Of a stretch of 49,829 nucleotides of DNA, positions 30,221 through 41,098 are shown piece by piece. Both the position numbers and the translations under genes were made by a program. How positions within the stretch are numbered: the stretch's first letter is position 1; each line of letters begins with the position of its first letter. The stretch comes from Gracilaria caudata (taxonomy: Eukaryota > Rhodophyta > Florideophyceae > Gracilariales > Gracilariaceae): assembly GCA_030374735.1 (NCBI GenBank), contig JASCIV010000092.1, forward strand, positions 1 through 49,829, written 5' to 3'. The notes below the pieces were generated by a model, which worked only from the letters and a program-made list of their open reading frames with translations, was not told the origin of the DNA and made no database searches.

Positions 30221-30790
30221 TCATGGCACGCCCGGAAAAAAGGTAGGTGTCTTGCATCTGTATTGGTCGTAACTACTTCCAAACATTCGTCGCAGATAAA
30301 ACTCTTCAATGGGGATGCGCTCTCGGAAGAACTTCCACGCGACATAGGCAAACACTGGGCTACACACAACGTTCGCAAGTAAAACCTGGGTGCCTATGGC
30401 CCATAGAAACCAACCAAGATATCCAGGATGGCGACATAAGGAATAAACACCATGTGTAACGAGCTTGTGCGAGGGACGACGTCTTTCCTTTATAAGATGA
30501 GTGAATGATGGCTTTGCAGTCAACCACGCAGCTTTTCGAAGTGATTCACCGACAATCAGCAAGATGACCGCCGGAAGTTGCAGTACCCGTAAGAGGTACA
30601 TCTTGATGCCGGGAAATAAACTGAGGGTCAGCTTGTACTCCAGGATACCAAGAGCCATGGCTATGACGTAGGGAATTGATATGAGCGCAGAAGAAGGCGA
30701 GAGCTCCTCTGGAGTGTAGATGTAGACGAAAAGGAGCTCGGACAGATGATAGAACATGAGCGAAATAGAAAAGATTGCAATGGCCTGCAT
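30221..30790 (-). CDS. ICMT: Protein-S-isoprenylcysteine O-methyltransferase
   Basis: 189 residues from the first ATG, single exon. The C-terminal half carries the ICMT core: LVTHGVYSLCRHPGYLGWFL with the RHPxYxG SAM-binding motif, then a hydrophobic hairpin and ERIPIEEFYLRRMFG ... YDQY. Several membrane helices precede it. The enzyme methylates the C-terminal prenylcysteine of CaaX proteins at the ER membrane. It is complete but short (plant and yeast forms are about 200-240). It is divergent to the TLC-domain gene. Confidence 0.9.
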   Translation of the reverse strand: MQAIAIFSISLMFYHLSELLFVYIYTPEELSPSSALISIPYVIAMALGILEYKLTLSLFPGIKMYLLRVLQLPAVILLIVGESLRKAAWLTAKPSFTHLIKERRRPSHKLVTHGVYSLCRHPGYLGWFLWAIGTQVLLANVVCSPVFAYVAWKFFRERIPIEEFYLRRMFGSSYDQYRCKTPTFFPGVP

Positions 30791-31462
30791 AGCGAAGTTT
30801 GGTTGGCGCAACGCAGAAGATAAGAATGGGCGGTGGTGGGAGAGGGGACTGATGGCGCCTTTTCCTCAAAGAGATGTCGACAGCTGCCAGCTGACGACGA
30901 AGGAGCCGGCACCAGGGGGATGGTCTGAAGAGGAAGACTGCAGGTGCGACAGAGAACTTGCGAGTAGAGACGTATCAGGTATGTTTTACTCGAGGTTTGA
31001 TCCCCGAACGTGTACGTCACGCATTGGCACACGTGGCGGAGCAAGCGTACAGATGGATGCGTCACTCCTTTTGACCCGTGGACCGACACGGGGCCAAAGT
31101 TTCGCCAAGAGCACTGCCGCGTCACCATCTTCGGTGTCTCGCTCACTGCCTTGTCAACTCGCTGCTTCTACTGTACAAGGGTACAAAGGTAGTACGACGG
31201 TAGCGTTCCCTACCGTCGTACGTGTAGATGACGGGAACGTGTTCGAGAGTGTTTGGCGTCGTCGCGTAGGCGCACTTTCGTTGAGAGGAGCGCCCAGCTG
31301 CTGCGCGTTGTTGCTCCGCGCTCGTGCTGTCGGACCGACCGCAGTGCGATTGCTCGCCTCGCGACACCTGTCTTCGTTTTAAGCTCATCGTGCGAAGAAG
31401 CTTGCACGCCGTTGAAAACCTCTGCCAGCTTGTACTCGGCGCTCTCTTTCTTTTCTGCCAAG
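30791..31462. promoter_or_regulatory. Divergent upstream region, ICMT / TLC
   Basis: 672 bases between divergent ATGs. It contains the strong hairpin at 31192-31221. The TLC frame is open upstream of its ATG but has no ATG there. Confidence 0.4.
31192..31221. promoter_or_regulatory. Perfect 12-bp inverted repeat in divergent promoter
   Basis: GTACGACGGTAG, loop CGTTCC, CTACCGTCGTAC. The arms are perfectly complementary over 12 bases around a 6-base loop. It lies about 240 bases before the TLC start and 400 before the ICMT start, and could be a dimeric factor's binding site. Confidence 0.5.
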
Positions 31463-32404
31463 ATGATGACCCCTGTTTCGTTGATACTAGTAACTATTGT
31501 GTGGCAGCTAATCTACATGCAATGTTGTCGCGTCTTTAACTACTTCCTTTCGCAACCTTCCGTACAGCGTTTCATCCCAGAATCTAAAGCGCGTTCTATC
31601 CTGGCGTCTCAAGGACCTTCGTACATGTTGTCCACAATCCATGCTTTATATGTAACCAAGCGCGGCTTCGAGCATTTGGCAGGCCTCATGCACGCCCCTG
31701 TGATCAGGAAGATGATTCATCCATTGGAGAGTGAAATCGTTCCGCCGTCCCATGCGCCATTCGTAATAGAAAGTGGACGTGTTATATTTACCAATCTTAT
31801 ATTGGCCGGTTATTTGGTCACCGACTTATTGCATGTTATCGCACAATACCCAGAGCTTGGTAAGATGGATATCATCATGCATCATGTGGCATTTCTTGGG
31901 TGCGCATTATCAGCGGGCCATTACAGTTTGCATCCATTCGCCTTTGGGTGGTTGATCATCGGCGAAGCGAGCACGCCTTTTCTGAATGCAAGGTGGTTTC
32001 TAATCAAAGCTGGGAAGGGCTCCACCAAATACTTCCGTATAATAGAAGCTTTGTTCGGGCTGGTTTTCATAACCACTCGGTTGTTTATATATTCTATTGG
32101 TTTGTCATATCATCTGCTCACAATCAAGCACATACCCATTCGTGTTCCGAACGCCGTCGTGATGTTTACCGCTTCGTGCATCATCGCGGGCTTCATCCTC
32201 AACTTAACATGGCTCAGGAAAATGTACATGATGCTCACTGGGAGAGGAAAATATCATCGACGGAGTCAACCACAGGCAAGTGAAAGTCGTGAACAACTCG
32301 CATCACATGCCGCCGGCACGGTTGATACCGACGTACAGTCGGAGCCTACCAGCTCCATACAAACAGAAGCCGCTGTTTCCGAAGTGCATACGAAAACCGA
32401 ATAA
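31463..32404 (+). CDS. TLC-domain multi-pass membrane protein
   Basis: 313 residues, single exon, first ATG chosen. Six or so hydrophobic segments. The TLC (TRAM/LAG1/CLN8) core shows YLVTDLLHVIAQYPELGKMD, the histidine pair in IIMHHVAFLG, and GEASTPFLNARWFL. The pattern is closer to TMEM56/TLCD-type proteins than to ceramide synthases; no Lag motif is seen. Family members act in lipid handling or sensing in internal membranes. The C-terminal 60 residues are a hydrophilic Ser/Thr/Glu-rich tail. Confidence 0.8.
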   Translation: MMTPVSLILVTIVWQLIYMQCCRVFNYFLSQPSVQRFIPESKARSILASQGPSYMLSTIHALYVTKRGFEHLAGLMHAPVIRKMIHPLESEIVPPSHAPFVIESGRVIFTNLILAGYLVTDLLHVIAQYPELGKMDIIMHHVAFLGCALSAGHYSLHPFAFGWLIIGEASTPFLNARWFLIKAGKGSTKYFRIIEALFGLVFITTRLFIYSIGLSYHLLTIKHIPIRVPNAVVMFTASCIIAGFILNLTWLRKMYMMLTGRGKYHRRSQPQASESREQLASHAAGTVDTDVQSEPTSSIQTEAAVSEVHTKTE

Positions 32405-32506
32405 ACAGCATCGGCTTATCTAACATGTACCATAGATATAACAGTTTCACACGCCGATGAGCTAGATTAGGAGGTAAAATGTAAGTTACTCTATAAATCG
32501 CGTAAA

Positions 32507-33160
32507 TCAACGCATGTCATCTGCATACACCGGGACAGTGTTTCGTCGCATTGGTCTCGGAATCTGGAACGGCATAGTGGCAGCACTGCTCCATATCTGC
32601 TGAGCTCTTTCCCTTGGCACAACGAGTCTCAACGGGCGCCCTCTTTCGGCTTCAGCGTTCTTTGGCGCGGGTTCAGTTCGCCGTTGTGGCGACTGCTCAA
32701 CTTCAAAACGCTGCTTGTGGGGAGACGGGAAAAGCTCCAGCAATGGTACATCGGGCTGAGAATCAGTCTCAACAAACGTGGCGCTGGATGGACGACTTGC
32801 TCGTCTCTTCACCGCAGTTTTGAAGTATTCGTTTCGCTGCTGCTCTGGTGTGAGCGAAAACGTTACGCGACGCGGTTTCGACGGCGTTGGGGTAGGGGGC
32901 AAAGCGGCAGAGAAGGAGAGACGACGGGGTAGCACCTGTTCAAAGTTCCCAGAAGGCTCGCGTTCTGAGGAGTTGCGTGGGAGTCGTTGACGAGGTGTCT
33001 CTCGCTCGATCCGGTTCTCGCTGAATTTGCCTATAATCCACAGAAACGTTACAGGAACGAGCAGCAGCAGCGTTAGATAGTAGAGCGTCTTGAGTACGTA
33101 GAACACTGCGTACAACAGGGAGACGACAAAGGAAATCAGGACCATAACGACGGCAGGCAT
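32507..33160 (-). CDS. Small membrane protein with basic tail, unrecognised
   Basis: 217 residues, single exon. The N-terminal 45 residues are strongly hydrophobic (two close membrane segments: VVMVLISFVVSLLYAVFYVL and YYLTLLLLVPVTFLWIIG). The remaining 170 are basic, Pro/Arg/Ser-rich and probably disordered, with short RRVTF and RRLSF motifs that look like basophilic kinase sites. I do not recognise a family. Tail-in-cytosol topology with nuclear-envelope or ER placement is only a guess. Confidence 0.5.
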   Translation of the reverse strand: MPAVVMVLISFVVSLLYAVFYVLKTLYYLTLLLLVPVTFLWIIGKFSENRIERETPRQRLPRNSSEREPSGNFEQVLPRRLSFSAALPPTPTPSKPRRVTFSLTPEQQRNEYFKTAVKRRASRPSSATFVETDSQPDVPLLELFPSPHKQRFEVEQSPQRRTEPAPKNAEAERGRPLRLVVPRERAQQIWSSAATMPFQIPRPMRRNTVPVYADDMR

Positions 33161-33683
33161 GCGGCGTGGGTCTGAGTCGTGGCGGTCGGGTCTCGGTTAC
33201 AATCTCAACATGAGAGAACGGAAGAGTAACGGTTGTGGAAGCTTCATGCAGGTAAAGTTTGGTTGCTGGAGAAAGCACCGAAAAAGCCGCTGTGGAAATG
33301 CGCTATGTTGTCGAAGAAGAGATACGTATGAACTCCACTAAAAGTCGTCGTCGAAGATCAACTACGGTTTGGAAGAAGTGGACTCCAAAAGTTACAAATT
33401 TGGAATTCGAACGCAGACAGGGCCATTTCGGGCAAGCAAGCGGCGTTGGGCGTTCTGTTACACTATTAAGTTTGAATGACAGTTAGCCGACGTGGGCACG
33501 TTGGACCGTTGGACGAAATCGTGGGAGCTGTAGCGCGAGTTCCCACGCGCCACACTTGCTTCTAGAGCCTGCTGCTGATGACGCTTGCGGCCATTCCGCG
33601 TTGCTCCGGCTCTGACCGCAGCCTTTCATCCCCACCCCGCCGCCCCTTCGTCCGCCTGCTCCTACGTTCGCTGTTGACGTACC
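33161..33683. promoter_or_regulatory. Divergent upstream region, membrane protein / UBE2O
   Basis: 523 bases between divergent ATGs; short frames only. Confidence 0.4.
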
Positions 33684-36600
33684 ATGCTGCCCAACATCGA
33701 GCTCTTCGACTTGGTCAGCCTTCCGAACCAGGTGCTCGCCGTCGTCATCCGTCTGCCATATGTCGATGACTCCAGCTCTGAAGAGTCTTCCGAAGAAGCG
33801 GAATGGACGTGGTCAGCTAACACACGCAGGAGACACCTGATCTCCACATACGAGGACACCGAGACGGTCCAAAACGCAGATACGCACGTGCATGAAACTC
33901 CTTACGCTCCCGGCGACGACTCCAAAATACCCATTCCCGACGGTTATGCTCTGGTCGCTAACGTCTTAACTTTCAACGAATCACTACACAAAATTGAAGA
34001 CCTCGTGCTATATGACCGCCCACTTCTGCGCGGAAACATTGTGACTAACGCAGCCAACCCCTCACAAAGCGCTGTTGTCGTCGATGTGCAGAGACGACTC
34101 ACGGTTCGCCGAGTCTCCAGTATTTCCCGTTCCTCCACACGAAAAGCACCCACGGAAACCCATTTTGAGGTTGACCAATCGCAATTAGGATTCTTTTTCG
34201 GACTTGCTCCAGGCGACACAGTTGTGCGTGGTCACTATATTGGAGTCGTTACCAACATTAGCGCCGATATATACGTCCAGCTTTCAGACGGCTCCATCGC
34301 TTTAATTCCAAGTCATGATGACCACTATCCTATAGTCAATGCTGATAATCGTATGGGCACTTTTCACAAGGATGAACCGATGAATGAAGGTTTCCATTAT
34401 CCTGGTCAGACAATCACTGCTTCTTACGAAACATGGACTCGCTCTGCCGTATGGTTGCGGGGCTCATACTCTGGGATTGACGTCGGCCTTGTCACGCATG
34501 TTAGAATGCGTGAGGTCATGGTGCACTGGATAGCGCAAAGCAATAGTGCGGGGGAGACCTGGGAGAACGACGCTACATACGTAGAACCCGTGAGCTTTTC
34601 TGATGTTATCCCCCTGGAGTCCTTTCGAGAATCCTGTTGGATAGTAGGGGACCGAGGTTTTCTTGTGAACGCTGCTAAGCCCACATGGAAAAAGGGTGAT
34701 TTGTATCATGCTACAGTGCCTTTTGAAAACGAAGCTCCGCGGATTATGCACTCCGATCATGACGAAAGCATGAGGAACGAAAGTCAAGTCGACGGAGAAA
34801 GTGATGAATGGATCGAGGAAGATGAAAGCCACCACTCGACGTTTTCCGACGATTCGCATGCGCCTCAAGGGCGCTTGTTCAAGGCACAGCGACGTGCCAG
34901 AAGAGCAGATTCTCATGCAGAATACATTGAAACAGTTGAGGACATGCTTCCCCCAGAGGTGGTACAGCCAGACGATGTTGTGCAAGTTATCGGTACAAAG
35001 ACATTCGTGGCATTGCGATGGCAAGACGGTACGACAGAAATGAACGTCCCTGCTGTGAACCTTCGCACAAATGATTTTGAAGATGATAACGATTTCCGAC
35101 CAGGTGAAATTGTTAGAAGAAAGGAAGACCAATCAATGAGCGAGAATCAACACAGCGGAAAAGATTCTGGTCGCGGAGTTATCGTGCGCGTGAATCATCT
35201 AGAGAAAACTGCATTTGTGAAGTGGGAGAGGTCTGAAGCAGGCCAAGGCGACATTTGGGACACTCCTGAAGAAGAGATATCCGTCTATGAACTGATTAAC
35301 GATGACTATGACTATCAAATTGGAGATACTGTTCTCCACCTTGCATCCAAATCCCCAAATACACTTATGGACTGGGTTGGAATCATTTTGGACCATCAAA
35401 GAGGAGAAGCGACTGTCAAGTGGGTCTCGGGTGCGGTAACGAAGGCTAATTGCAGTGAGCTTGTTCGGCTTGATACAGATATAGGCAATGAAGATGGCAG
35501 TGCGTCCGAGAGTGCTTACTCTGGTGATGACGATGACTCAGATGCTGCGAGATACTTTGGAGAGGAAGGCGGATTCGCGAGTCCGGAGCTTATGTTGAAC
35601 TGGGGTTCTGATTCCGACAGTGATTACAACAACTATCGAACATCGGACTTAGACTTTGGGTCCTATGTTGTGCGCTCACGTCTGGAAGCGCTCTTTACTA
35701 AAAATCTCTTCCGTACTACTAAATTGACAGAAGAGAAGATGACGAAGTCCATTCAGTTCGCCGTGGAATATGCGGCCGAAGCCATGGAAGAGAGAAAAAA
35801 TATCCGTGGTTCTGAGGGGACCACACTTAGCCGTGCTGAAGTGGCCATGGTGGCAGGCATTCTCGTTACGCGTGCAGTCTCGGAATTGTTGGCTCGGTCA
35901 ATTATTGAACCCAACGATGACTCACCGGAAGGAAACAAGCGTGGATCAGAAGATTTGGAAGCCGACCGATCAAAATTTAGCGCAGCGCTTGTCACTGCGT
36001 TTGAGAGTCTGATCTCCGGAGCTGCGAGTCAAAATCAAAGTGAGCTGCAAAACGGAACTCAACAGAATGGAAATCTTGGGCCTGTTGCTTCTGATATGGA
36101 AGTGGATGTTCATGAAGGTCACGTCGCACAGGAATTACATGAAACCGACAACGACAGTCCGGAGTATATCTTAGAGAATAGCTCTTACAATACACTACCG
36201 AAAGAGTCTTTACCGAAATTCTGTGTCTTGGAAGAGCTACATGACTTCTTCTTTGATCCTAATCCGCCTGGCAGTCGAAATCATAAGTTTCTTTCAGTCA
36301 TATCGAAAGAATGGCGACGCCTACGAACAAGTCTACCAGATGGAATCTTAGTAAGAGTATGTGAGCGACACGACAACATAATGCGGGCCGCGATTATCGG
36401 CTCAGAAGGGACGCCCTACGCAGATATTATGTTCTTCTTTGATGTTCTGCTAGACGAACGGTATCCCGTCCATCCTCCACGAGTATGGTTCCGATCGCAT
36501 GGACGTCGCTTAAATCCGAACCTGTACGAAGATGGTAAAGTTTGTCTAAGTATACTTGGCACGTGGGACGGTGACGACGTTGAGTCTTGGGATCCAAGAA

Positions 36601-37040
36601 CAAGCAATTTGTTAAGGGTTTTGTTGAGTCTGCAAGCTTTTGTTTTCGTGGAAGAGCCGTACTATAATGAAGCCGGATTTGGAAATCAGCGAGGAAGCTC
36701 ATTCGGACAGAATAACTCCAGAGGGTACAATGAGAACATCTTCCTCTTATGTATCAAACATATTGTATCCTCACTGCAAAAGGCACAGAATCCGGAAGAC
36801 TGTTATGAGATGGCTGCCCAACATTATAGAGCTGCGGGAGTTAAGATCTTGGCAAGATGTCGAGCTTTAGTAAGTGGAGACGTTGCAGCGGCCAAACTAA
36901 ACACCTCCAAATCGTTATTGGAAAAGCAAAAGCCGTACACATCAGCTGGGTTCAAGAAAAGTCTTGAACAGTCAGTTCAGCAATTGGAGAACGTTCTGCG
37001 CCCGCTTGTCACTAGCAAACGACTGTCCATTGAACGGTAG
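33684..37040 (+). CDS. UBE2O/PHO2-like hybrid E2 ubiquitin-conjugating enzyme
   Basis: 1118 residues, single exon. The N-terminal two thirds carry repeated beta-barrel (SH3/Tudor-like) segments, as in UBE2O conserved regions: GDTVVRGHYIGVVTNI, GRGVIVRVNHLEKTAFVKWE, and GDTVLHLASKSPNTLMDWVG. Acidic linkers separate them. A coiled or helical part precedes the E2 fold at about 850-1010: YADIMFFFDVLLDERYPVHP, RLNPNLYEDGKVCLSILGTW with the catalytic Cys at about 954, then SLQAFVFVEEPYYNE. Animal UBE2O acts as combined E2/E3 in protein quality control; plant PHO2/UBC24 controls phosphate transporters. The gene is full-length and looks functional. Confidence 0.93.
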   Translation: MLPNIELFDLVSLPNQVLAVVIRLPYVDDSSSEESSEEAEWTWSANTRRRHLISTYEDTETVQNADTHVHETPYAPGDDSKIPIPDGYALVANVLTFNESLHKIEDLVLYDRPLLRGNIVTNAANPSQSAVVVDVQRRLTVRRVSSISRSSTRKAPTETHFEVDQSQLGFFFGLAPGDTVVRGHYIGVVTNISADIYVQLSDGSIALIPSHDDHYPIVNADNRMGTFHKDEPMNEGFHYPGQTITASYETWTRSAVWLRGSYSGIDVGLVTHVRMREVMVHWIAQSNSAGETWENDATYVEPVSFSDVIPLESFRESCWIVGDRGFLVNAAKPTWKKGDLYHATVPFENEAPRIMHSDHDESMRNESQVDGESDEWIEEDESHHSTFSDDSHAPQGRLFKAQRRARRADSHAEYIETVEDMLPPEVVQPDDVVQVIGTKTFVALRWQDGTTEMNVPAVNLRTNDFEDDNDFRPGEIVRRKEDQSMSENQHSGKDSGRGVIVRVNHLEKTAFVKWERSEAGQGDIWDTPEEEISVYELINDDYDYQIGDTVLHLASKSPNTLMDWVGIILDHQRGEATVKWVSGAVTKANCSELVRLDTDIGNEDGSASESAYSGDDDDSDAARYFGEEGGFASPELMLNWGSDSDSDYNNYRTSDLDFGSYVVRSRLEALFTKNLFRTTKLTEEKMTKSIQFAVEYAAEAMEERKNIRGSEGTTLSRAEVAMVAGILVTRAVSELLARSIIEPNDDSPEGNKRGSEDLEADRSKFSAALVTAFESLISGAASQNQSELQNGTQQNGNLGPVASDMEVDVHEGHVAQELHETDNDSPEYILENSSYNTLPKESLPKFCVLEELHDFFFDPNPPGSRNHKFLSVISKEWRRLRTSLPDGILVRVCERHDNIMRAAIIGSEGTPYADIMFFFDVLLDERYPVHPPRVWFRSHGRRLNPNLYEDGKVCLSILGTWDGDDVESWDPRTSNLLRVLLSLQAFVFVEEPYYNEAGFGNQRGSSFGQNNSRGYNENIFLLCIKHIVSSLQKAQNPEDCYEMAAQHYRAAGVKILARCRALVSGDVAAAKLNTSKSLLEKQKPYTSAGFKKSLEQSVQQLENVLRPLVTSKRLSIER

Positions 37041-37339
37041 TGGCAGCGATCTTCAGGTACAACTGAGTTCAAGCCCTCAGGGATTTCTGTGAAACGGCTG
37101 TAGTAGTATGGGTCGCGACAACTAACCCACGCAAGCGGACCTTGAACGGAATGGCCGCTGTACCATTTTTGTCCACTAAACTTTGTAAAGCGTTAGTCTG
37201 TAGTGCAATGTCACACAAATTGTATATCAACTGTCAGGTTATTATCCGATAAGACTTAACGTTCATGATTCCATTTGACTCTTTCAGTCCCGTACTGCCA
37301 GTTGTATGCCTGAATCGTAGGTTGTACAGAACTCCAGGA

Positions 37340-37587
37340 ATGGCTCGGGATTGTACGGAATTCGTGAAGCTCTGCTGCTGTCTTGTCTAATGGTTTCGTT
37401 AACTTATGATGCTGCAGGTATAGACCTAACCATAATGGTGGCCCGAAGTGAGGATACTATCCCGAAGCGGGAGCTCAAGAAGAAGACCTCACAGCGCATC
37501 CCCGCTTCACTTAACGAGAGTGATTTGTTGAAAATCTTCGAAGCTGTAGTACTAACATACAAACAGAACAGTTTACAGAAAGATTGA
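37340..37587 (+). CDS. Possible 60-residue two-exon protein
   Basis: Weak model: exon 1 37340-37352 (MARD) and exon 2 37418-37587, with a 65-base intron (donor GTACG, GTTAAC near the branch, acceptor CTGCAG). The product is MARDCIDLTIMVARSEDTIP followed by a charged segment and a short helix (SDLLKIFEAVVLTYKQN). No family is recognised. The 299 bases between the UBE2O stop and this ATG, and the 197 bases after it, show no gene. Confidence 0.3.
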
Positions 37588-37784
37588 TGACGTCCAATTG
37601 AAGTCAGAACCCACCAGTCTCGGCTCGTGACGACTGCAGACAAAACCTATTGGTTTGAAGCTAACGGTATTACAATGCTGGTCATGCACTCCGAAACGAA
37701 AGCTTCTAAACCCAACAACAACTTTGCCGATGCGCAGATTCATTGTCACACCCCGCAGAAACAGGTCCTTAATCATAAAGTCAC

Positions 37785-39551
37785 TCAGCAATAGAGTATA
37801 AGCACAGAGAGACAAAGAGGTGGGAAGACAAGTATAAGTACAGGAATAAGCAAAATGAACGGCCCAATGTCAACAATTGACTTTGGTTCACATTGGTCGT
37901 CCTCTAGCTCTTCAGAGAAACGCATGATAGTTCTGTCGATTCGCAGTAATACCAATTCACGATCAAATCGCCGGCGTTTCTCCACGTCTACCCTCCTGTT
38001 GTGGAGCCAACCGCTGTTGAAATGATGAAGGCTCTCCTTGGTTTCTGTAATCGTAAGCGCCTCTGCTCGTCGAAGAGAAAAAGTACAACCTGGTCAGATA
38101 TTCACCGAGCAATGAAAAGGCATCTCAGTAACATACCGCAATCTGATAATTGATGGACGAGGAAACTGCCTTCCATTTCGTAAGTAACAACAAACCTCAC
38201 GTCATATGATTCACTCAGCAGCCATTGGACACACTCTCTCGTGTTCTGACAACGTTTCCATGGCAGTTTGGACTTGTCTGTCCAGTCTCTGGCGTATTGG
38301 GGATCAACTATGGACCATAGCGGTACAAAGTGTTAGTTTGATTGGGTGAAAGCAGTGCGTAAGCGCGTCTCGTTACACGAAGGGCTTCAAAAGCATACCA
38401 GTTGCACTCCATATATCCTCTAAAGCTGAGTCCCTCATAACTGCAAAATGTCGCAGTTCGTTTTCCGAAAGGTACTCTACACTCTTGGTGATGGTCACAC
38501 GTTGCTGTTGAAACAAGGATTGGACAACGGCGGCCTCGTAGAACAGAAAGAACATTGCGAGGAAGCTAACGAACGCGAATCGACAGAGAGATGTAGTGCA
38601 AAAATAGCTCTGTCTATGAGAAAGAGAACGAGAATCGTGATGTCTCGCAGAACCTATACTTACGCGATCAGAAAACTGGGAGCTGCTGATTGATGAAATA
38701 CTTTCTCGTGGGGAAGTGCTTGTTTCCTGATGAGCAATGGCGTTCAATCTTCCATATTGTAAAGCTTGTTCTTGATCACCAACAAGCACCAAATACGCCG
38801 TGATCAAGCTGTGTGAACCAGAACCATGAAATGTGCAAACGATGAAAATGGAAACCAAGATGAACAGCAGCACAACAGTGCCGAGCAAAACCCAAGATCC
38901 AGCCGTGAATGGAGAAGTAATTTGCAAGATTTGCTCTGCAACACTTGCTTTTGGCGGTGTGTTCCTGCCTATAACGACCATTGGATTATCGAGGTAAGGG
39001 GTGCTTGTGAAATGGTCGCACATTCTCCCTGGTGTCTCCAGCATGGGTCCAATAATGGTGAATTGGTAACCTCGAGCGGCCATTTCATCTGTGAAATGAA
39101 CGAGACCGTTCCAAGTGCATTCACTTGGGTCTCCCGCCCACACGCAAAACTCTTCCCTGGCGCTTGTCTTTAATAGAATCTCGAGAGCTATACCAGAAAG
39201 GGTTGGATGCCACCGAGATGGCTCTCCACACTTGAACGGGAGTTGATACTGCGCCTCGCCACTTTCAACAGTTAAGGAACTGTTAAACACAATCATGGGA
39301 GCTTCCCATTTGAATATAAAGCATACATTTGTCTTACAGACGTCAAACTGGCTGAGGTACTGGGGATCGGATAGAGCAGTCAGGCATTTTGTGCCCGGCG
39401 GAGGGTTAGTCGAAAGAGAGCTGCTGTTGAACGAATCACAAACGTCGTGTTCAAGCACCTCCTGGCAGTCAACTTCGGTGATCTTGATCAACGCCGAGAG
39501 TATAAACACCATCAACACCGGACGAAAATACTGAATGGAAGGTCTATACAT
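37785..39551 (-). CDS. Ionotropic glutamate receptor-like channel, gene A
   Basis: Three exons: 39551-38399, 38307-38137 and 38062-37785; 533 residues. The joins were placed by homology with genes C and D; donors are GTATG, and branch motifs CTAAC and CTGAC. Signal peptide about 1-29. S1: EAPMIVFN, SGIALEILL, CTWNGLVHF, FTIIGPMLETPGR with Arg176 at the agonist-binding position, then MVVIGRN. M1 about 219-238 after SPFTAGSW. Pore-loop candidate SLITAYLVLVGD. M3 about 324-346. S2 with LPWKRC, RFVVTYEMEG, HHFNSGWLHN and RRFDRELVLLRIDRT. M4 near the C-terminus (FILLIPVLILVFPPLC). It has no amino-terminal domain. Where C and D have a third intron, A reads through. The ligand and ion selectivity are unknown. 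Confidence 0.75.
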
Positions 39552-41098
39552 TTTCCAACGACTTCAATCAAGCTGGTTCATTCTCCGGAGCTCGGAAGAT
39601 TTTTACACGTTGAAGGAATGAGACAGGGGCTGGTATCAGATGGCGTTTGGGGGTCCCAAGCAATATACCGCGCTGGTCACGGCCTTTTAAGAATGTGCCA
39701 CATATCTCTCCGGTCTGGTTTGTATACAGGCTCTTGAGCTTGCATTCCAAGTCGATACTGCTGCACTTAAGGCCCACTTCAACATTCAGTTGTTCGCGTA
39801 GAACCACTCTACAGTTATTTCCCCTCTCGCATTCCTTTGCCAACTGGATATGCGAAAGTCGAAATTGAGGTCAGGGCTATTGGCTCGTTTGAACCAAGGT
39901 CCGTAAGGATACGGCCGTATGTGTGAGTGGCGCCTGGCGCACGGCAGATAAGACGGAGATGGCTAATTGCTACAGTAGTACTGTAACAGTACCTTTGTAC
40001 CACATCCAACGTTGGCTTCGGCCACAGGCTTTTAACGGTACATTGCTGTAAAGGCATGTGCGTTAATGAGCAATGCGTCCCTTTTTGGCGTGCGTACTTA
40101 TTTTAGAGAAGCTCCTTTTGTCTTTCTATTTCGCTTCGTCGTAAGCACGATTGACCAAGACTCCATGACATAACGGATGCATGTGCACCAATGCGTAATT
40201 GTTGGGCGGTTGTGCAGAACTAGATCAATGTCACTCTTAACCCGAACAATTCGCCCCTTTTGTACATGCACATCTCTCACAGTCCAGAAAAAAACGCGTT
40301 CATGACGTAGATTTATACTCGATTTATTTTCCGCTGGAGAGATCTTTTTCTTGCGAGTAGTCTTGCACCAACTAAGCTGCAGGGTGATGATGTCTGCAAA
40401 GCGGAAAAGACATGGATGAAACGAGCAATCGGGTAAAAGCCAAGCCTGCAATAATGCCATTCGGCTTGTTGGAAGGGAGTATTGGCTTTGATGGAATTTC
40501 CGTTCTGGAATTCATAATTGTACACGAAGAAGCACGTGCTCAAATGCGGCTTATCTACATTTTCGTTGCTCGGCATGTCATCTCAACACGAGTACAGCTT
40601 TATCGATGAAACCTGTCCTCTAGGACTAGCTGACTGACTGTAGAAAGTTGCATAAAGAGAACGGCAGGTGAAGGATTGTTGTCAACTTTTTCAGTCTTTG
40701 TTGAAGGGCACTTAAATTCTGATTGATCTAACCGCATATCATGATGATCATCATGACGGGGACCTTGCATTGTTGGACTGGACCTAGGTCTTTGAAGTGC
40801 ACACAGATGTCATCACGCGATCATAGCCCTTGACACTGCAGCTCTTGCGCAATAGGAACATGATGTTCTCATGGCGCTTCAGCAATCAAGCCGCCTCACC
40901 AACTGTGCCTTGTAAGAGTAGTCGCAACACATGCGGCACTCGTCGTAGGAATAATGCGCCAAGTGAAAGTTGGCACAACGTGACTCGTGCTAATCTGCGA
41001 AGAATTTAGAGGGATTGGCGGTATCGACGGACACGAAGGTAAATCGAGCTTCATCTGAAGAACAAATCAATTTGAGTATACTTCAATGAGTCAAGTCT
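39552..41098. other. Interval between receptor-array genes A and B
   Basis: About 1.5 kb. A minus-strand open frame at 39568-39843, just upstream of gene A, has protein-like Cys content but no ATG and no GTANG donor; I did not call it. Frames at 40098-40576 are overlapping and unrecognised. A perfect 18-base palindrome, TCATGATGATCATCATGA, lies at 40739-40756. Confidence 0.4.

Noticed and set aside
39568..39880. Minus-strand Cys-containing frame just upstream of receptor gene A
   Set aside because: No ATG, in-frame stop upstream and no donor that fits GTANG to join it to gene A; the signal peptide of gene A starts at its own ATG.
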